64,000 bases of DNA. Source: Talinum fruticosum. Its lineage: Eukaryota > Streptophyta > Magnoliopsida > Caryophyllales > Talinaceae. The notes under the pieces were generated by a model, which worked only from the letters and a program-made list of their open reading frames with translations, made no database searches and had not been told where the DNA came from. Numbering within the stretch: position 1 is the stretch's first letter; the number at the start of each line of letters is the position of its first letter. Below, in pieces: positions 36,376-47,944 of the stretch. The DNA lies in assembly GCA_021018815.1 (NCBI GenBank), contig JAITYX010000009.1, forward strand, positions 7,008,501-7,072,500, written 5' to 3'. The translations under genes were made by a program, and so were the position numbers.

Positions 36376-38235
36376 TGTAGACATCTAAAACGGGTCCTCC
36401 TTATCTCTTTTATTTTTATAATTTATTTTTTTGCCCCGATGATGAAATATCGATCCTGTTTGTGGATTTGGATCACGGATGGTATTTGATTGGTGTGACG
36501 AAAGCCAATAAACCACAAAAATCTATTAGCACCAAATAAATAGCCTTTTTCCTTGGGTCGACTCAAAAATTTCTTTTTCTTTCGAATGGTCCAAGCCCAA
36601 ATCAACCCTCGTAGTCAACGAGTGGTCGACGCCTCGTATAGGGCTTTACTACGCTCAAAAAGATGTGTTTCGTTAACAACATCCAAGAAAGACACGGAAC
36701 TAAAGTCATTCGTATGACGTCGTCAAGGCCAACATTGCATTTCATGATTAGAAGCATCGAAATGTTGCGTTTTGCTCCAAGAAGTCCAACCGAGACACGA
36801 ATCACAAAACGACGTCGTTGAGTCCGGCGCCGCACATAAGGCCCAACAACAACTTAAACGCTATTTTTTCATAAAGTTTAGTCGTAACACGGAAAAGTCT
36901 AAAGGATCGTATACCATCATTTCGGTCCAAGCACAACGCATCGGAGATCAAATCCCAGGATCCGGTTCTATCTTAATTTGGTTCATGCTCATTTTGGACA
37001 GCTTCTTAAGCCTTAAACTAGGTCGTTTGTGACCTAATCCTCTCCCATAAATAGAGAGCTTAAGCTCTAATTTTACATACGACTCACTCTTATGCATCAT
37101 GTAGTTAAAGCTAAACTAAGAGCTACCGAATGCACTCTTTAGTATTATGATCTCTTGGTTTCTTTTCAGCCTACTCTTATCATACTCCCTACATCCGAAC
37201 CTTAATACTCCATCAGTAGCACATCCTTCTACCTACATTCACAAAAACTCACAAAAAGCCCCTCTCAATTCACCACTGTCTGTTACACTTTCGGATCCAA
37301 TTCGAGATCCAATTCAGCAGGTGGGACAACCCTGGGGCACCAATTCGACCTTCACCTTGGTTTATTTAATTTTATTTATCATTTTGGTATTGTGGAGAAA
37401 ATATGTAATTGCAATTAAATTCCTTCCCGCCCACTCGTAACTTTTATTTTCGCTTCGTTTCTTTTCACTTTTCTTTTCTTTTCTTTCTTTATTACTTTCG
37501 TTTATCATTTTTCATTATCTCGCTTTATCGCTTTTGTTAGCATGCTTTGTTTGCTTTTAATTTCATATCTAATTATGTTGTGTGCCTATTTTTAATGTGT
37601 AATCTAAAGTCACCTCTCAAACTGGTAAAGGTCGTCTTTTGACAGGGTGGAACGGAATGGCATATCCCTATGTTTCGTACCCTCGTCCCCGAATCTACAT
37701 TCTTGGTTCTAGACCGATGGAGTCATTTTGAACCTCTTCCAAGCTTAGTTTTCTCATACTAAGATTGGAAGAGTATTCTTTATTTTATTTTTGTTAGTTT
37801 TTGTTCCTAAACCGACTGGTGACTATATTTTCTGATTTAACTCCCTAATATGCCTCTCGGCTTTTCGACTAAAAATAGAAAAAAAAAAAAGGGTTTTGGA
37901 TCTCGCCGGCTAGGTCGAGATCGAGATTGATCACCTCAATCACGGCCCCGGTGGCCGCCACACCGGCTTGGCACTAAAGCCCCACGGTAGAATCTAATTA
38001 ACCCAATTTATTTTTATTTTTTAGTTGTGAAATAATATCCCGGGATTTTTGAAAATAATTCCTAAAATAAATGATTAATAAAACTCGTCATTCAATCTTA
38101 CATAATTTATTTTAAATCGAAACTCGGAAATCTTAATAAGACATTCATCCCTACTTTTAAAAAAATTAATTATCAAAACCCAAATCATTTCCATCTTCAA
38201 AAACTAAAAATCCCGCTAATTCGTGGGGAAGCTCG
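36376..38235 (+). repeat. 3' LTR of the Tat element, right end missing
   Basis: It begins TGTAGACATC and follows the 5' LTR (CCCGATGATGAAAT, AAATAGAGAGCTTA, TTCGTGGGGAAGCTCG). After about 38235 the match stops; the 5' LTR continues for about 40 bp to CTACA and this copy does not. A pyrimidine-rich stretch of TTTTC repeats lies near 37440-37500. Confidence 0.87.
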
Positions 38236-39200
38236 TGCCCAGTGGGGTACTCCGACGAGTGGTTGCTGCACGGATATGGGTGTCCTCCAGGAGTTAATTT
38301 CCACACGAAAAATTCAACTATACAAAAAAGGAGAAAGACATGAAGGCTCACCAATCGGATCGTGATACGCCGTAAGTGATAAGCATAGGATGAATGCATA
38401 TTTACAAACCGGGTATAAGGATACCCGGTAGTTGCTTCTTCCTACTCCTTTGAGTAAGGGAGCGAAAATAAAACACGGTTTGTGGTGGATTATAAGGATC
38501 AAACGGAGGCCATGTGTTATAGCGGATTTGAGGCGTAACTCATTTGCCAAGATACAAACAAAACTAGAAAAGACCTTCAAACAAGATCCTCCTCTCACTC
38601 AATTCTCATGCAACGTCTATGCTTGGAGGGAGTTGAAGTTGGGCCCATGGATGGAAATTTTCTTGCACATATAGGACCCATAAGGAGACAAGCAAAAACA
38701 ACAAAAATTGGGCAGCAAACGCCCGGCTTTATAGCTGGCGCCGGCCACCATGGTTGTGCCTAGAGGCGCACCATAGATTGTGGGCTGGGGTAGCAGATTG
38801 GGCAGTGAGAAAGAAAAATTTCTAGGTGCATTTCGAACTCAAATTTAAAGCTTAAAAGTGACATACCGAAGCCACGCGGTTGAGGGCGGATCTCAAAAAG
38901 CTTAGATCATGAGCTTTGGGTCGTTAAAGGTGGATCTTGGCCCATGATACCGATGCCAGGAATAAAGGATGATTCCTTAAACCAGGAAAAAGGCATGGAA
39001 AATACACATATAGCCAGGCTGCAATTTATCAAGACAAGTGAGACGTTTATCCATGCAAGATAAAGTATTTTAGCAATAAAAGAAGAAATGGAGCATACCT
39101 CGATGATCTTCCACAAGCCACATAAGGGAAGATAGTTCGTCAAATCTCTCTCAGCCTTTGTATGCCTCACACTAGGGCATAAACCCCTTATGAGGAAAGC
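38236..39200. other. Unassigned stretch right of the Tat 3' LTR
   Basis: No supported gene is seen. The + strand has an 80-codon frame (38432-38674) with no recognised motif. The - strand has scattered pieces that may be the C-terminal part of the PMD-like remnant to the right, for example GAAAYAFLIRGLCPSV at 39220-39170. Confidence 0.4.
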
Positions 39201-39745
39201 ATAAGCGGCGCACCCCAATTAAGATCTCTAACCTTGTTTAAGTCTCGTTAGGTTCACCAAATAGTGAAGATACACCTTTGAAGCTTGGTCGGAGAAGATC
39301 GATGTGCTTAGTAAGAGAGCAAGCACGGCCTGGACTTATTGTTGAGGGGTATGTTGAGCCTAAAACTCAACATTCTCAAAAGCCTCAAAAGGAGAGTATA
39401 CTTAAAGTAATTTTCCTGAGGAAACTACTAGCCATAGGACCAAAGAGGTGACGCAAATAGTCACGATTTTTGTACAAATTTTGGTTATAGACTAGAGGCT
39501 CCCTTGAGAATCCCAAGCCCGAGAGCACAGAGAAAGTCGAAAGGAGTAATAGACATCTCCCCAAAGGGAAGATGAGTTAGTGGTATCCCAAGAGCGTTCG
39601 CGAATGGCTCGGATGGGGTCACGCTCTTCCTTATCACACAAATGGTTTAAAGTGATATAAAGGGAACCAAACTCGGCGTTGTTCATGATGTCCTCAAGAG
39701 GGTAGTTTCTTTCTCTAAATGTCTCCATGAATTTTAGGATAGCCC
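39170..39745 (-). pseudogene. Plant mobile domain (PMD)-like remnant
   Basis: On the - strand from 39728 the reading is METFRERNYPLEDIMNNAEF, then HLCDKEERDPIRAIRERSWD, and in a second frame FGEMSITPFDFLCALGLGFS (39590-39530) followed by EPLVYNQNLYKN. A 'FG.E..ITP.DF....GL..S..P' block is the hallmark I associate with PMD proteins, found in plant genes and inside transposons. At least one frameshift separates the halves. The neighbours are the truncated Tat LTR on the left and uncharacterised sequence on the right. It may belong to a Tat or Mutator-type element; the carrier cannot be decided here. Confidence 0.5.
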
Positions 39746-39749
39746 CTCT

Positions 39750-40480
39750 ACTCCGAATGGAAACCTTCTAAAAATAAAAATCCAACAAGATTTAGTAGAA
39801 GTATTACTCAAAGTAAGAAAAAGAAAGAAGTTTAAGCCAACAAGATTACCGAAGAAGAAATGGCAAGTGAAGTCACATGGTTCTCGGCTTCCACCAAGAG
39901 GTCATTAGGGCTCCATTCATCGTGAGGATGTCATTCTCTCTCCAAGAAATTTTCATGAACAAATTCCTCGGCTCTTGTCTTTCCAATGGGATGAGCTCTT
40001 TTTTAGACATTTTTAAAGAGTTGGTGTTTGTGAAAATCTCTTCAGTCCCCAAGACTTGAAGAAGCCCTCTCTTCCCTTTAGAGCACTTCTCTCTAAAATT
40101 TTTGTCCACTTCGTAGTTGAGCTCCCCGAGGAACCAAATAAATTTTGGGAACCTGCCGTCTCTATCGAAAAAACTAGCTTACGCGTCTCGAATATCACAA
40201 AACCGAACCTAACGTTTGGACTCATTTGTCCGAAAGTATTCAACTTCCCTCTCCTCCAAAGAAGAGTACACAAGAATCTCTTCTTCTAGAAGTTAGTCCT
40301 TCTTCTCAACCAGCCCCTCTACTCATCTCTTCGAGCGAGATGACTACTCAATTTGCTACTCGGCAAAAGAGTTCCAGTCAACTCGAACACCTTCCAAGCC
40401 TTTATCCCGCTTCTAACCCAAATGCAAGCAACGGCTCGGAGGCAAATTGATCGAGTAAAACTCGAAGTAAAATGCAGCGG
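39750..40480 (-). other. Unrecognised coding-like stretch
   Basis: The - strand has overlapping open pieces (40273-40013 and 40109-39873, 86 and 78 codons) with KGREGFFKSW and RNLFMKISWRENDIL. They lie just upstream of the PMD-like remnant on the same strand and could be its N-terminal extension. No family is recognised with confidence. Confidence 0.35.
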
Positions 40481-40489
40481 TTGGGGAAA

Positions 40490-40972
40490 AATCCTCAAAC
40501 GCGGCGCTGTCCTTGAACGGCGTCGTTTTGTGAAAGTGAGCTTCGTGTCTCAATTGGACACTTGGAGCAAAATACGGTGTTTTGTCGATGTTTGCCATGA
40601 AACGCGGCACCAAGCAAATGAGATGTCGTACGGTAGAGTTTAGCTCCAACGTCTCGGTTGGACGCCGATGATGCAATATGGCATTTTGAGTGCAGCAAGG
40701 CTCGTACACGTGAGCAGGCCAAGAGTTGACTTTGGAGCGTTGACCCAGACCTAGACCGGTCCATAGAAATGGATTTTTGGACTGATCCAAGGCAAAAAGG
40801 TTTATTTTTGGTGCTAAAGGATTTTTTTGTGGTTTTTTGTCTTTCGTCACGTCAATTAAACATCGATCGTGATCTGAATCCATAAACAAGATTGGGATTT
40901 CGTCATCGGGCGACAAAATAAAATACGTAAATAAAAGAGATAAGGATGACACGTTTTAGGTGTCTATAGTAT
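40490..40972 (-). repeat. Inverted fragment of Tat LTR
   Basis: Read on the - strand from 40972, the sequence is TAGACACCTAAAACG, then CTTATCTCTTTTATTT, CCCGATGACGAAATCCC and onward, matching bases 690-1150 of the Tat 5' LTR. The match fades near 40490. It covers only the first quarter of the LTR and is opposite to the main Tat element. The 179-codon frame here is part of the LTR. Confidence 0.85.
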
Positions 40973-41339
40973 CAGCTCTTTCTTTCAATGACAACTTCAG
41001 TTATTTATTATCTCTTTAATACAATTTATTCTTTTGCTCCGATACTTGCATATTTTGCTCTAACGCTCCGATACTATCATATTTTTATATATGCTTTAAG
41101 ACTCAAACTTATACTTTTTGCTTTAATGCTTAAATTTTGCTCTAATATTAATTTATGAGTTTACACTTGGTATTTCAGTTTGCTCGGATACGTAATAACA
41201 TAACTCTAATACATAGTTTTCTATACTATGCTATGATAATACTCCGAGAGCTCGATATCATTCTGTCTAAGTCTCATTCCTCTAAGATACTAACCCATCT
41301 TTTCGAGTGTTGAATGCTTTTCATCAAACATCGGGAGAT
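40973..41339 (+). mobile_element. 3' internal end of a type-B copia element, with polypurine tract
   Basis: This stretch matches the reverse complement of about 10451-10830 in copia B (words such as GCTCCGATACTTG and TTTTGCTCTAA). It ends TCATCAAACATCGGGAGAT, a degraded polypurine tract, right before the LTR at 41340. The rest of this element is cut off at 40972 by the Tat LTR fragment. Confidence 0.75.
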
Positions 41340-42754
41340 TAAGACTCAAGTATGAACTTATCTCTCCTTATGGTTTTGAATTCAAGTCATTCCTACAACT
41401 AAGAAATATTCTCTTTGAGTTTTTCACTTCGTCCGACCCACTCAGGAAGCCTTTTGAGTGAACACTCGGTCCGGGTTTCGACCCGCTTAGACAGACTCAT
41501 ACGTAAAAGCTTGCCTAAATAATTTCAAACTCTTAAGTTATCTTTTTAACTAGCTTGTTTTTCATTCCAAATTAGAATTACTACGTTAGCTCTAAAATAG
41601 CCGATTCATTTAGTTAATATTAATTTGATATGGAAAACACCGAAATATGTCTATATAATTCTTGAACTGATTTGTCATTTGAATATAGACATAAATGAAA
41701 TTGAAATATATTGAATGTTGGACTTGGAAAATTCTATTTTATTAGGTTATGGATTTTCAGTCATTAATTATTTTATTTGATTATAATCCTTGTCTAATCT
41801 TGGACCAAAGTATTTTAATACTTTGAGTACCATTTGGATTTTGTTTTGCAAGTTCATTAAAGTTGATTAATCTTTCAAAAGCAAAAGCAACCAACTTCTT
41901 ATCGTTTACACCCAAGCAAATAGAAAAGCACTATTTTCGAGTAGACTCGGATCATCGTGCCAGTGGCGTTTATTACTATTCTAGGCAAACTTCGGTCTTT
42001 GAGTCTAACAACTATTTCCACCCCAGGTTTCGGATACAATAAGTGGGTTGGATTGCTTTTTGATCGTAGAATCGATGCTCAATGGATACATCCACAATGG
42101 TTCACTTTCTAAGGACTCGGACTATCCATTGTAATGACTAGCGTTCTTAAAGATCAAGCCCAAGGAACAATGGCATTCCGCTCCGATGCTTATAAATAGA
42201 AGCATCTCTGTAAGACTTACAAGCTTGCTGGAAGATTCACCGATGTACATTTTTAACTCTCATACTTGTAGCATTCAACTCTTGTATTTAGTTTCTCAAC
42301 TTTCCGAGTTGAACAAGAAAGTCTTGTAATCACTTTTAATTACTTATACTCATTTCTTCTTTATTTTTCTTATCCGAGTTGTAAGGGTTAACTCAATTCA
42401 ATAGTACCTAACTATAAAGGGTATCTCAATCAAGAAGTACTAGGGCAAATACAAGTAGCTTATTTGCCTAGGCAAAATCTGTATTGAATTGTCTAAGGGA
42501 ACAATTCCGTGAGTCGATCCTTGTATTTTGTGGATTATAAATAGTGGATTTGACTTGATGTCCGGATTGACACCGGCTGTGGTTTTCTGGCCCAAAGGTT
42601 TCCACATAAAATCAACTGTTTGTTAATTTCTATGTCCAATCAAGACTTAGTTTGTTTTCCGAGTTCCGACCTTAAGCAAAACATTTTCCGCAAAATTTCC
42701 TTCTCACCCTATTAACCCCCCTGGGTGACTTAGACACTAAAGTTCAAACCTTCA
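41340..42754 (+). mobile_element. Copia LTR, type B, + strand (3' LTR)
   Basis: This 1,415-bp LTR begins TAAGACTCAAG (family TGAAGACTC) and ends AACCTTCA. It contains TATAAATA at 42191-42198. It is collinear with the reverse complement of 9046-10450 and with bases 6-689. It follows a polypurine tract, so it is a 3' LTR. Confidence 0.9.
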
Positions 42755-44117
42755 AGCAGTGACCCGTAACTACGTGCCGATCACTTTAATAATAGGGGAA
42801 AAGTATCGGAATCGGTGAAAAAGCTATTTGGACTGATATCTCGATATAAGTTTTTTTAGTATAATGCCTCTTTGATTAGTGCTCATGCGATATATTGTAC
42901 ACGTATGATACTAATGCATGTCGTTATTTTGTTCCAAAAAACATTTTATTTAGTAGTGAATGAGAAAGACCTCTCGTTGGTAAAATCGAAGACCCTCTAG
43001 AGTGTTGGGGAGCGATGGAGACGCTTCCGGGGTAACCTACGCAAAATATATATTTACAAAAGAAAGGACACCAATTTAGAAGATAGACCATAGGAGGTTT
43101 ACAACTTCATAACCAAGGATGATTGGAAGAAGTTCAAAGAGTCGGTTTCTCTGAAGACTTTCGGCTAAGTTAACACTCGTTCTATGTTTGTTCATCCATA
43201 TAATGTTGTATTTTTAAAATTTTTATGGTTGATTTAACATTCGTTTGATTACTTTTTATCTATATATTATTGTATTTTAAAAATATTTATTTTCACAAGC
43301 ACTAAGTGAAGCCAACCGGAAGAGGATTCAGTGTAATGTGTATCCCCATGTGATGTCCCATGGAGGATACACAAAGGTGAATGAGAAGTTGTTAAAGCGT
43401 AAGCTTGAACAACTTCGTAATGAAGCAAGTGAAGGTGTCATCATAGATCCTTTGTAGATTAGTATCGAGAGGGACAAGTCATGGGTCAAAGGAAGAAAGA
43501 GGAAAGATGGCACCTTCGTGACAATGGAAACGGAATCTATTGTTCAGTGAATTATGAGTTCATGAATAATTAATTATATTCATGCACTTATTGCTTAATA
43601 GGAATTATCTAATTACAATTTCTCTCCTTCTTACAGGAATCGTTGTCACAACAGATCAACTTCTGCAGCTTGTTGACAGCGACCGGGGGATAACCTAGCC
43701 TTTGCGCTACGAAGATATAAGCGTCTCAATCACGTTCAACTCATCAATGGCAACCGAGGATAATTAAACACTTTGGGGCTAGAAAGAATCACATTATCTC
43801 CGCCACCGAAGTCAACGTCGAGGCAATTATTTCCAAATTGATTCTTCAAGTGAGAGCAAGTGATGGATGAAATGAAACATCAAATGGCAGCCAAGATGAA
43901 ACAAGCAAATGACAGACTAAGATGCAACAAGTAAGTGGTAGCTGAGATGAAACAACAAGTGACAGCCAAGGTGGAAGAGAAAATGACGGCCTGGTTCATG
44001 GCATACTTCTCCAAGATGGGCATGTCGACGCCCAACTTGGAAGAGTTTCGTGAGGGTCAACCCAGAGCCCATACACCAGCAAGCAAGAAAGCAAGCTCAC
44101 CCAGTTTGAAGAATTAG
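42755..44117 (+). pseudogene. CACTA (En/Spm) transposase-24 type remnant
   Basis: From about 42930 the + strand reads GERWRRFRGNLRKIY, then EVYNFITKDDWKKFKESVSL (43090-43160), then PHVMSHGGYTKVNEKLLKRK (43340-43400), and SWVKGRKRKDGTFVTMETE (43475-43535). A 'GG[YF]....L' block followed by a 'W...R...DG.F' block is the pattern of the plant Ptta/En/Spm-type transposase_24 family. A plausible splice acceptor (CTTCTTACAG) lies at about 43637. A coiled-coil C-terminal part, VEEKMTAWFMAYFSKMGMST, follows (43975-44030). Stops and intron-like gaps separate the pieces. The TIRs of a CACTA element were not found. Bases 42755-42930 show no clear motif. Confidence 0.65.
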
Positions 44118-44394
44118 ATAAGGTATTATTTGTTATCTAATGCATGTTTTTTGACTAAGTTTAGCTTTGAATTGATGGCTATTGTGGAACTCCGACTTGT
44201 GGTCATTAAGCCAATGGTGTATATAATTTGGATATGTGGTCGGGGTATGAATCGATATGACATGTGATGCATATTTTTTTTTTAATTTATATAATTAATT
44301 TAATGAATGGTGTATATACTCTAGGTTCTTATGGAACTCCGGCACATGGTCTTTGAGTGAGTGGATATTATTTGTGTTTGTTTTTCAAATGAAT

Positions 44395-44586
44395 GGAGAT
44401 GCCACAAGTGTCGGCGTATACAAATCTACAACACCAACCACCCTTGTTTCTCACGACACTTGCGTCACCCTGGCCATTCTCGGTTTGGGGCATTGATACT
44501 ATTGGCAAAGTGACCCCTAAAGGAATGGGAGGTCATGAATTCATGTTAGTAGCAATTGACTACTTCACCAAGTGGGTAGAAGCAAT
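44395..44586 (+). pseudogene. Tat integrase fragment
   Basis: The + strand reads QHQPPLFLTTLASPWPFSVW then GIDTIGKVTPKGMGGHEF and AIDYFTKWVEA, closely like 30600-30760 of the Tat element. A neighbouring frame reads CHKC just before, the end of the H2C2 zinc region, one base out of frame. It starts abruptly at 44395 and breaks at KWVEA, where gypsy LTR sequence takes over. It comes from another Tat copy. Confidence 0.85.
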
Positions 44587-44619
44587 TAATGGAAATTTTC
44601 ATCCGTTGAGAAATCCTCA

Positions 44620-47600
44620 ATTAATGGAAGTTCCAAGGCTCATTCAAATGTCGGTTTTGCTTTCTAATTCCAACTTAATGGTAATAAAGGAAATTTTCTA
44701 AAAGAGTTTGATATTTTCTAAAAATTTCGACAGAGTTTTGTTTGTAATATGATTGATCCCCTAGACTTGAAGCTTTAAAACCTTGCATAAAGACCACAAT
44801 ATCACTCAACAAGCCACACGCTCGGAGTACACAACTCAACGGCTACACGCTGGAGTCCAACCAATATACATTAAGGCTTAAAACAACCTAAATGGTTCAT
44901 AATACATATAAAACAAACTATATGAACTTAATTACAAGTTACAATACTTAAAAATATATGGAATGCACGTCAGCAACTTAAGTCATTACGTACATCGTTT
45001 ATACTAGCATGCCCAAAAGTATATATATCAACCCAACATTAACTACACTATATACACAAGTCCGAAAACGACAACTTAAGGAAATAATAGCCGCGTAATT
45101 TTCCTAAAGTTCGTATCATGACACCTTAGAACCCTATTGCTCACAAGTGATTTCTAAACCTCGGCTCGATACCACAACCGTAACGCCTCCAATCACCATT
45201 ATTTAATAATCCCCTAATTAGACAATATTATGTATGGTCGCAGCTGAAGTTGACGAATGAAGGCATTATCGCCGCCGTAATAATAGGACCAGACTAAAAT
45301 AAAATACAATAAATAAAAACATGTGTCCATTGGTTATGCTTTATTGAGTCCCGATAGCACTAAATATTATATCCCAAGGAGCTAAACCATCCAATATAAT
45401 TAAACCAACCCCAAAATACAGCTTCGATACATTTATATTATACAAACCCATATAATCGTCTCGTGGTAAGAAATAAGCAATATGTAATACATTCCATGGT
45501 CAAACCCAAAACTAGATAAGAAGATAATCACTGTGAGCGTCTGGACCCATCATAGATCTATGGAAACGACACATCCAGCTAGGTCTTGCTTCCGTCGAGC
45601 TTCTTAGGCAATGGGCCGTTGACGTAACATTTTCCTAAAAACAAAAATAGTAAAATAATTCAAAGAATAAGTCCAAACTCAGTGCGAACATTCCTGCACA
45701 GTCAAATATCTTTGAAAACATTTTAATTGAGAGCACGCATTTCAATTCATTTTAGTTCGAAATCGAGGGGAGAGAATATAAGTCGAACTTGCTTGCCGGT
45801 TATTATCCGAAACTAGAACCTCTTGTATAATTGATGCGATCTTTGAATAAGGTGCACACCTCCCCGGCCGACCGAGAACCCGAGTTAAAGCTGTGCGGGT
45901 GAAATTAAAGGGAGTAAGCCCCGATAATTGATATTTAATAATTGATCGGGGACCATTTAATTAGGTGACAAAACTTGATTTGCAAATGATTCATTATTAA
46001 TTATATATATAAGAAATATTGAGATTTGTTGAAACATGTGAATTTTTGAAAGGTATAGGCAATGAACGTATCTGGATTGAAAATCTTTGTTTCTCCTCAT
46101 AGAAATTGAAGTTACCATCTAGTCGGCAACGGAAATGGCCTCAATATCTGTTTCAAATAGATTTCGTTTGTTAATAACATTTTTCTTGAGTGTCAATGAC
46201 TCGAATTTGTACAAATGTTTGCAATTTATTTCATTTTCTTTATTTATTACGTAATCGATAAAATTAAAATTTTTATTACTCAACTCGTCGTATTACCTCC
46301 GTCTAAAATATTGTCCACAACACATAATTTGCACAAGAGATTTGTTGAAGCTAATTATTGACGTTCTAGACAATTTAATCTATTACTCGCTTAGATCGAA
46401 AGACTTTTATTTTGGACTTATAATTATACCTTAGTCTGTTGTAATTTCTTTAGCATACAAAATATATGCTCTAATTACTATTGTTGTTTTTGTTATCTAT
46501 CCCTAATTCGATTAGCTTTGCCAAGCCTAACATCACTTCGAATCCTTGCCATTAACTCACTTTTCACCTCATTACCTCCCATAAATTAATTTAATTGCTC
46601 AAATTCCACATGTCACAATAGACTACTTTAATTTAAGGATATACGCATCGTTTCCTCAACAAAGTTCACATTCACAATCACAATTAGGTGCACTATATTG
46701 CTCAAATCGGTACATGCCTCTAACACAAATTATTATCCAACTTCAATCTCCCTCCACATTTTTCTTCCTTTTGCTCAATTATAGCCAATTCCAAAATGCA
46801 ACAAAACCATCAAATTACTCAAATTCTATATCAAAGTATTCCCAATTTAATTCATTAGATCATAATTTCACAAATAAAATCACATTCATTCACCTTCCTA
46901 CACAACCACTCCACCAAAATATCAAACCTCAGCCATTCACACCAATTCAATATTTTCCCAATTCAATCTTCAAATTCACATCATAAACATCTTTCTAAGT
47001 CATATAATTCAATTTACAACTACAATTAATAGATAGATAATTAAGGGAGATGAATTAGGGTTTAGGGTTTCACCTTCAAACCCAAGAATAGAAGCTAAGG
47101 AGAAGAAGGATCGATGGTGGTGAACCGGGAAGCACAGCGTCGACTCCCGGCGACCGAGCTGCGGTTGGTGGCTCGCCGGGAGTGGGCTGCAACCGGGTGC
47201 GGTAGGCACGAGGAAGAGAGGGAGAGGGAGCAAGCGAGAATGACAGAGAAAGAGGGGAAGAGGAAAGGTCGGCGCCGGTTTTGGGCCGGCACCGATTGCA
47301 CTCGATGGCCGGAGGAGAGGCAGCAGCAGGTGGAGTTAGGGGGAACGCGCAACGGAGATAGAGAGCATGGGAGGAAGGGTTGAGAGAAATTGAAAATGCT
47401 TGCCTTGAACCCAATTGTGAAGCTGATATCTTTATTTTCATTATCTATTTTTTTATTTTTTATTTGTTTGGATAATTCCGAAATCATTTCTGGATTTTTC
47501 TATAAAAAATCAGCTTGGTTTGTTTTTATTTTATTTTATTTTTCCTTATTTGTTTCCGGTTAACTCTAAAAAATTCTGATTTTTATTTGTTATTTTATTA

Positions 47601-47944
47601 TTATTTTATTTCATTTAATTAGTATTGCATATAAATTATACGATTCATTCTTAAATATAATAATTTGTTTAAAATATAATCTTTAATGGCCTTATAACCA
47701 TGTACCTTCGCATTTATATGTATTATATATTAATACAATTTTTAAATTTTCTTTTAAACATATGCATAAATTTACAATCATTATTATGAAATTTCATTGG
47801 AGGCCACTTCAACGTCTTAGCTGCATAACACACACATAAAAATAATTTAAATATAAAATATCGAATTAAAGTGCGCGCGCTCCATTATATAAATTTTGTA
47901 ATCAATAAAATAAATAATGTGGTTTAGGGTCGGATTGTTACAAA
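44620..47944 (+). mobile_element. Long gypsy-type LTR, copy 1, left end damaged
   Basis: From about 44620 the sequence follows 49000 onward of the second copy: TTCCAAGGCTC, then CAGAGTTTTGTTTGTAATATG, CTTAAAACC-like blocks, and CCACACGCTCGGAGTACACA. The right end is GGATTGTTACA at 47944, matching the TATTACA end of copy 2. The expected TGTAACACC start is not recognisable and no target duplication is visible. The region is AT-rich apart from a GC-rich, purine-biased block at about 47080-47380. The short frames inside are not genes. Confidence 0.7.

Larger units (their letters stand above)
690..38235 (+). mobile_element. Tat-lineage Ty3/gypsy retrotransposon, heavily nested and decayed
   Basis: Two related LTRs (690-2498 and 36376-38235) flank a + strand gag-protease-RT-RNase H-second RNase H-integrase order. 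A second, archaeal-type RNase H between RNase H and integrase is a known mark of the Tat lineage (Ogre/Retand/TatI-III type). After removing the solo LTR at 6416-7933, copia B (with copia A inside it) and the solo LTR at 31472-33005, about 14.4 kb remains, normal for this lineage. All frames contain several stops and frameshifts, and catalytic residues are lost in protease and integrase, so the copy is dead. No clean outer target duplication is visible because the right end of the 3' LTR is missing. Confidence 0.9.

Noticed and set aside
40413..40952. 179-codon - strand open frame
   Set aside because: It coincides with the inverted Tat LTR fragment (40490-40972). The homologous LTR regions at 690-1150 and 36376-36840 do not keep the frame open.
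47114..47383. 89-codon Arg/Glu-rich + strand frame
   Set aside because: Purine-rich, low-complexity part of the long LTR copy 1, with three overlapping frames on the other strand.
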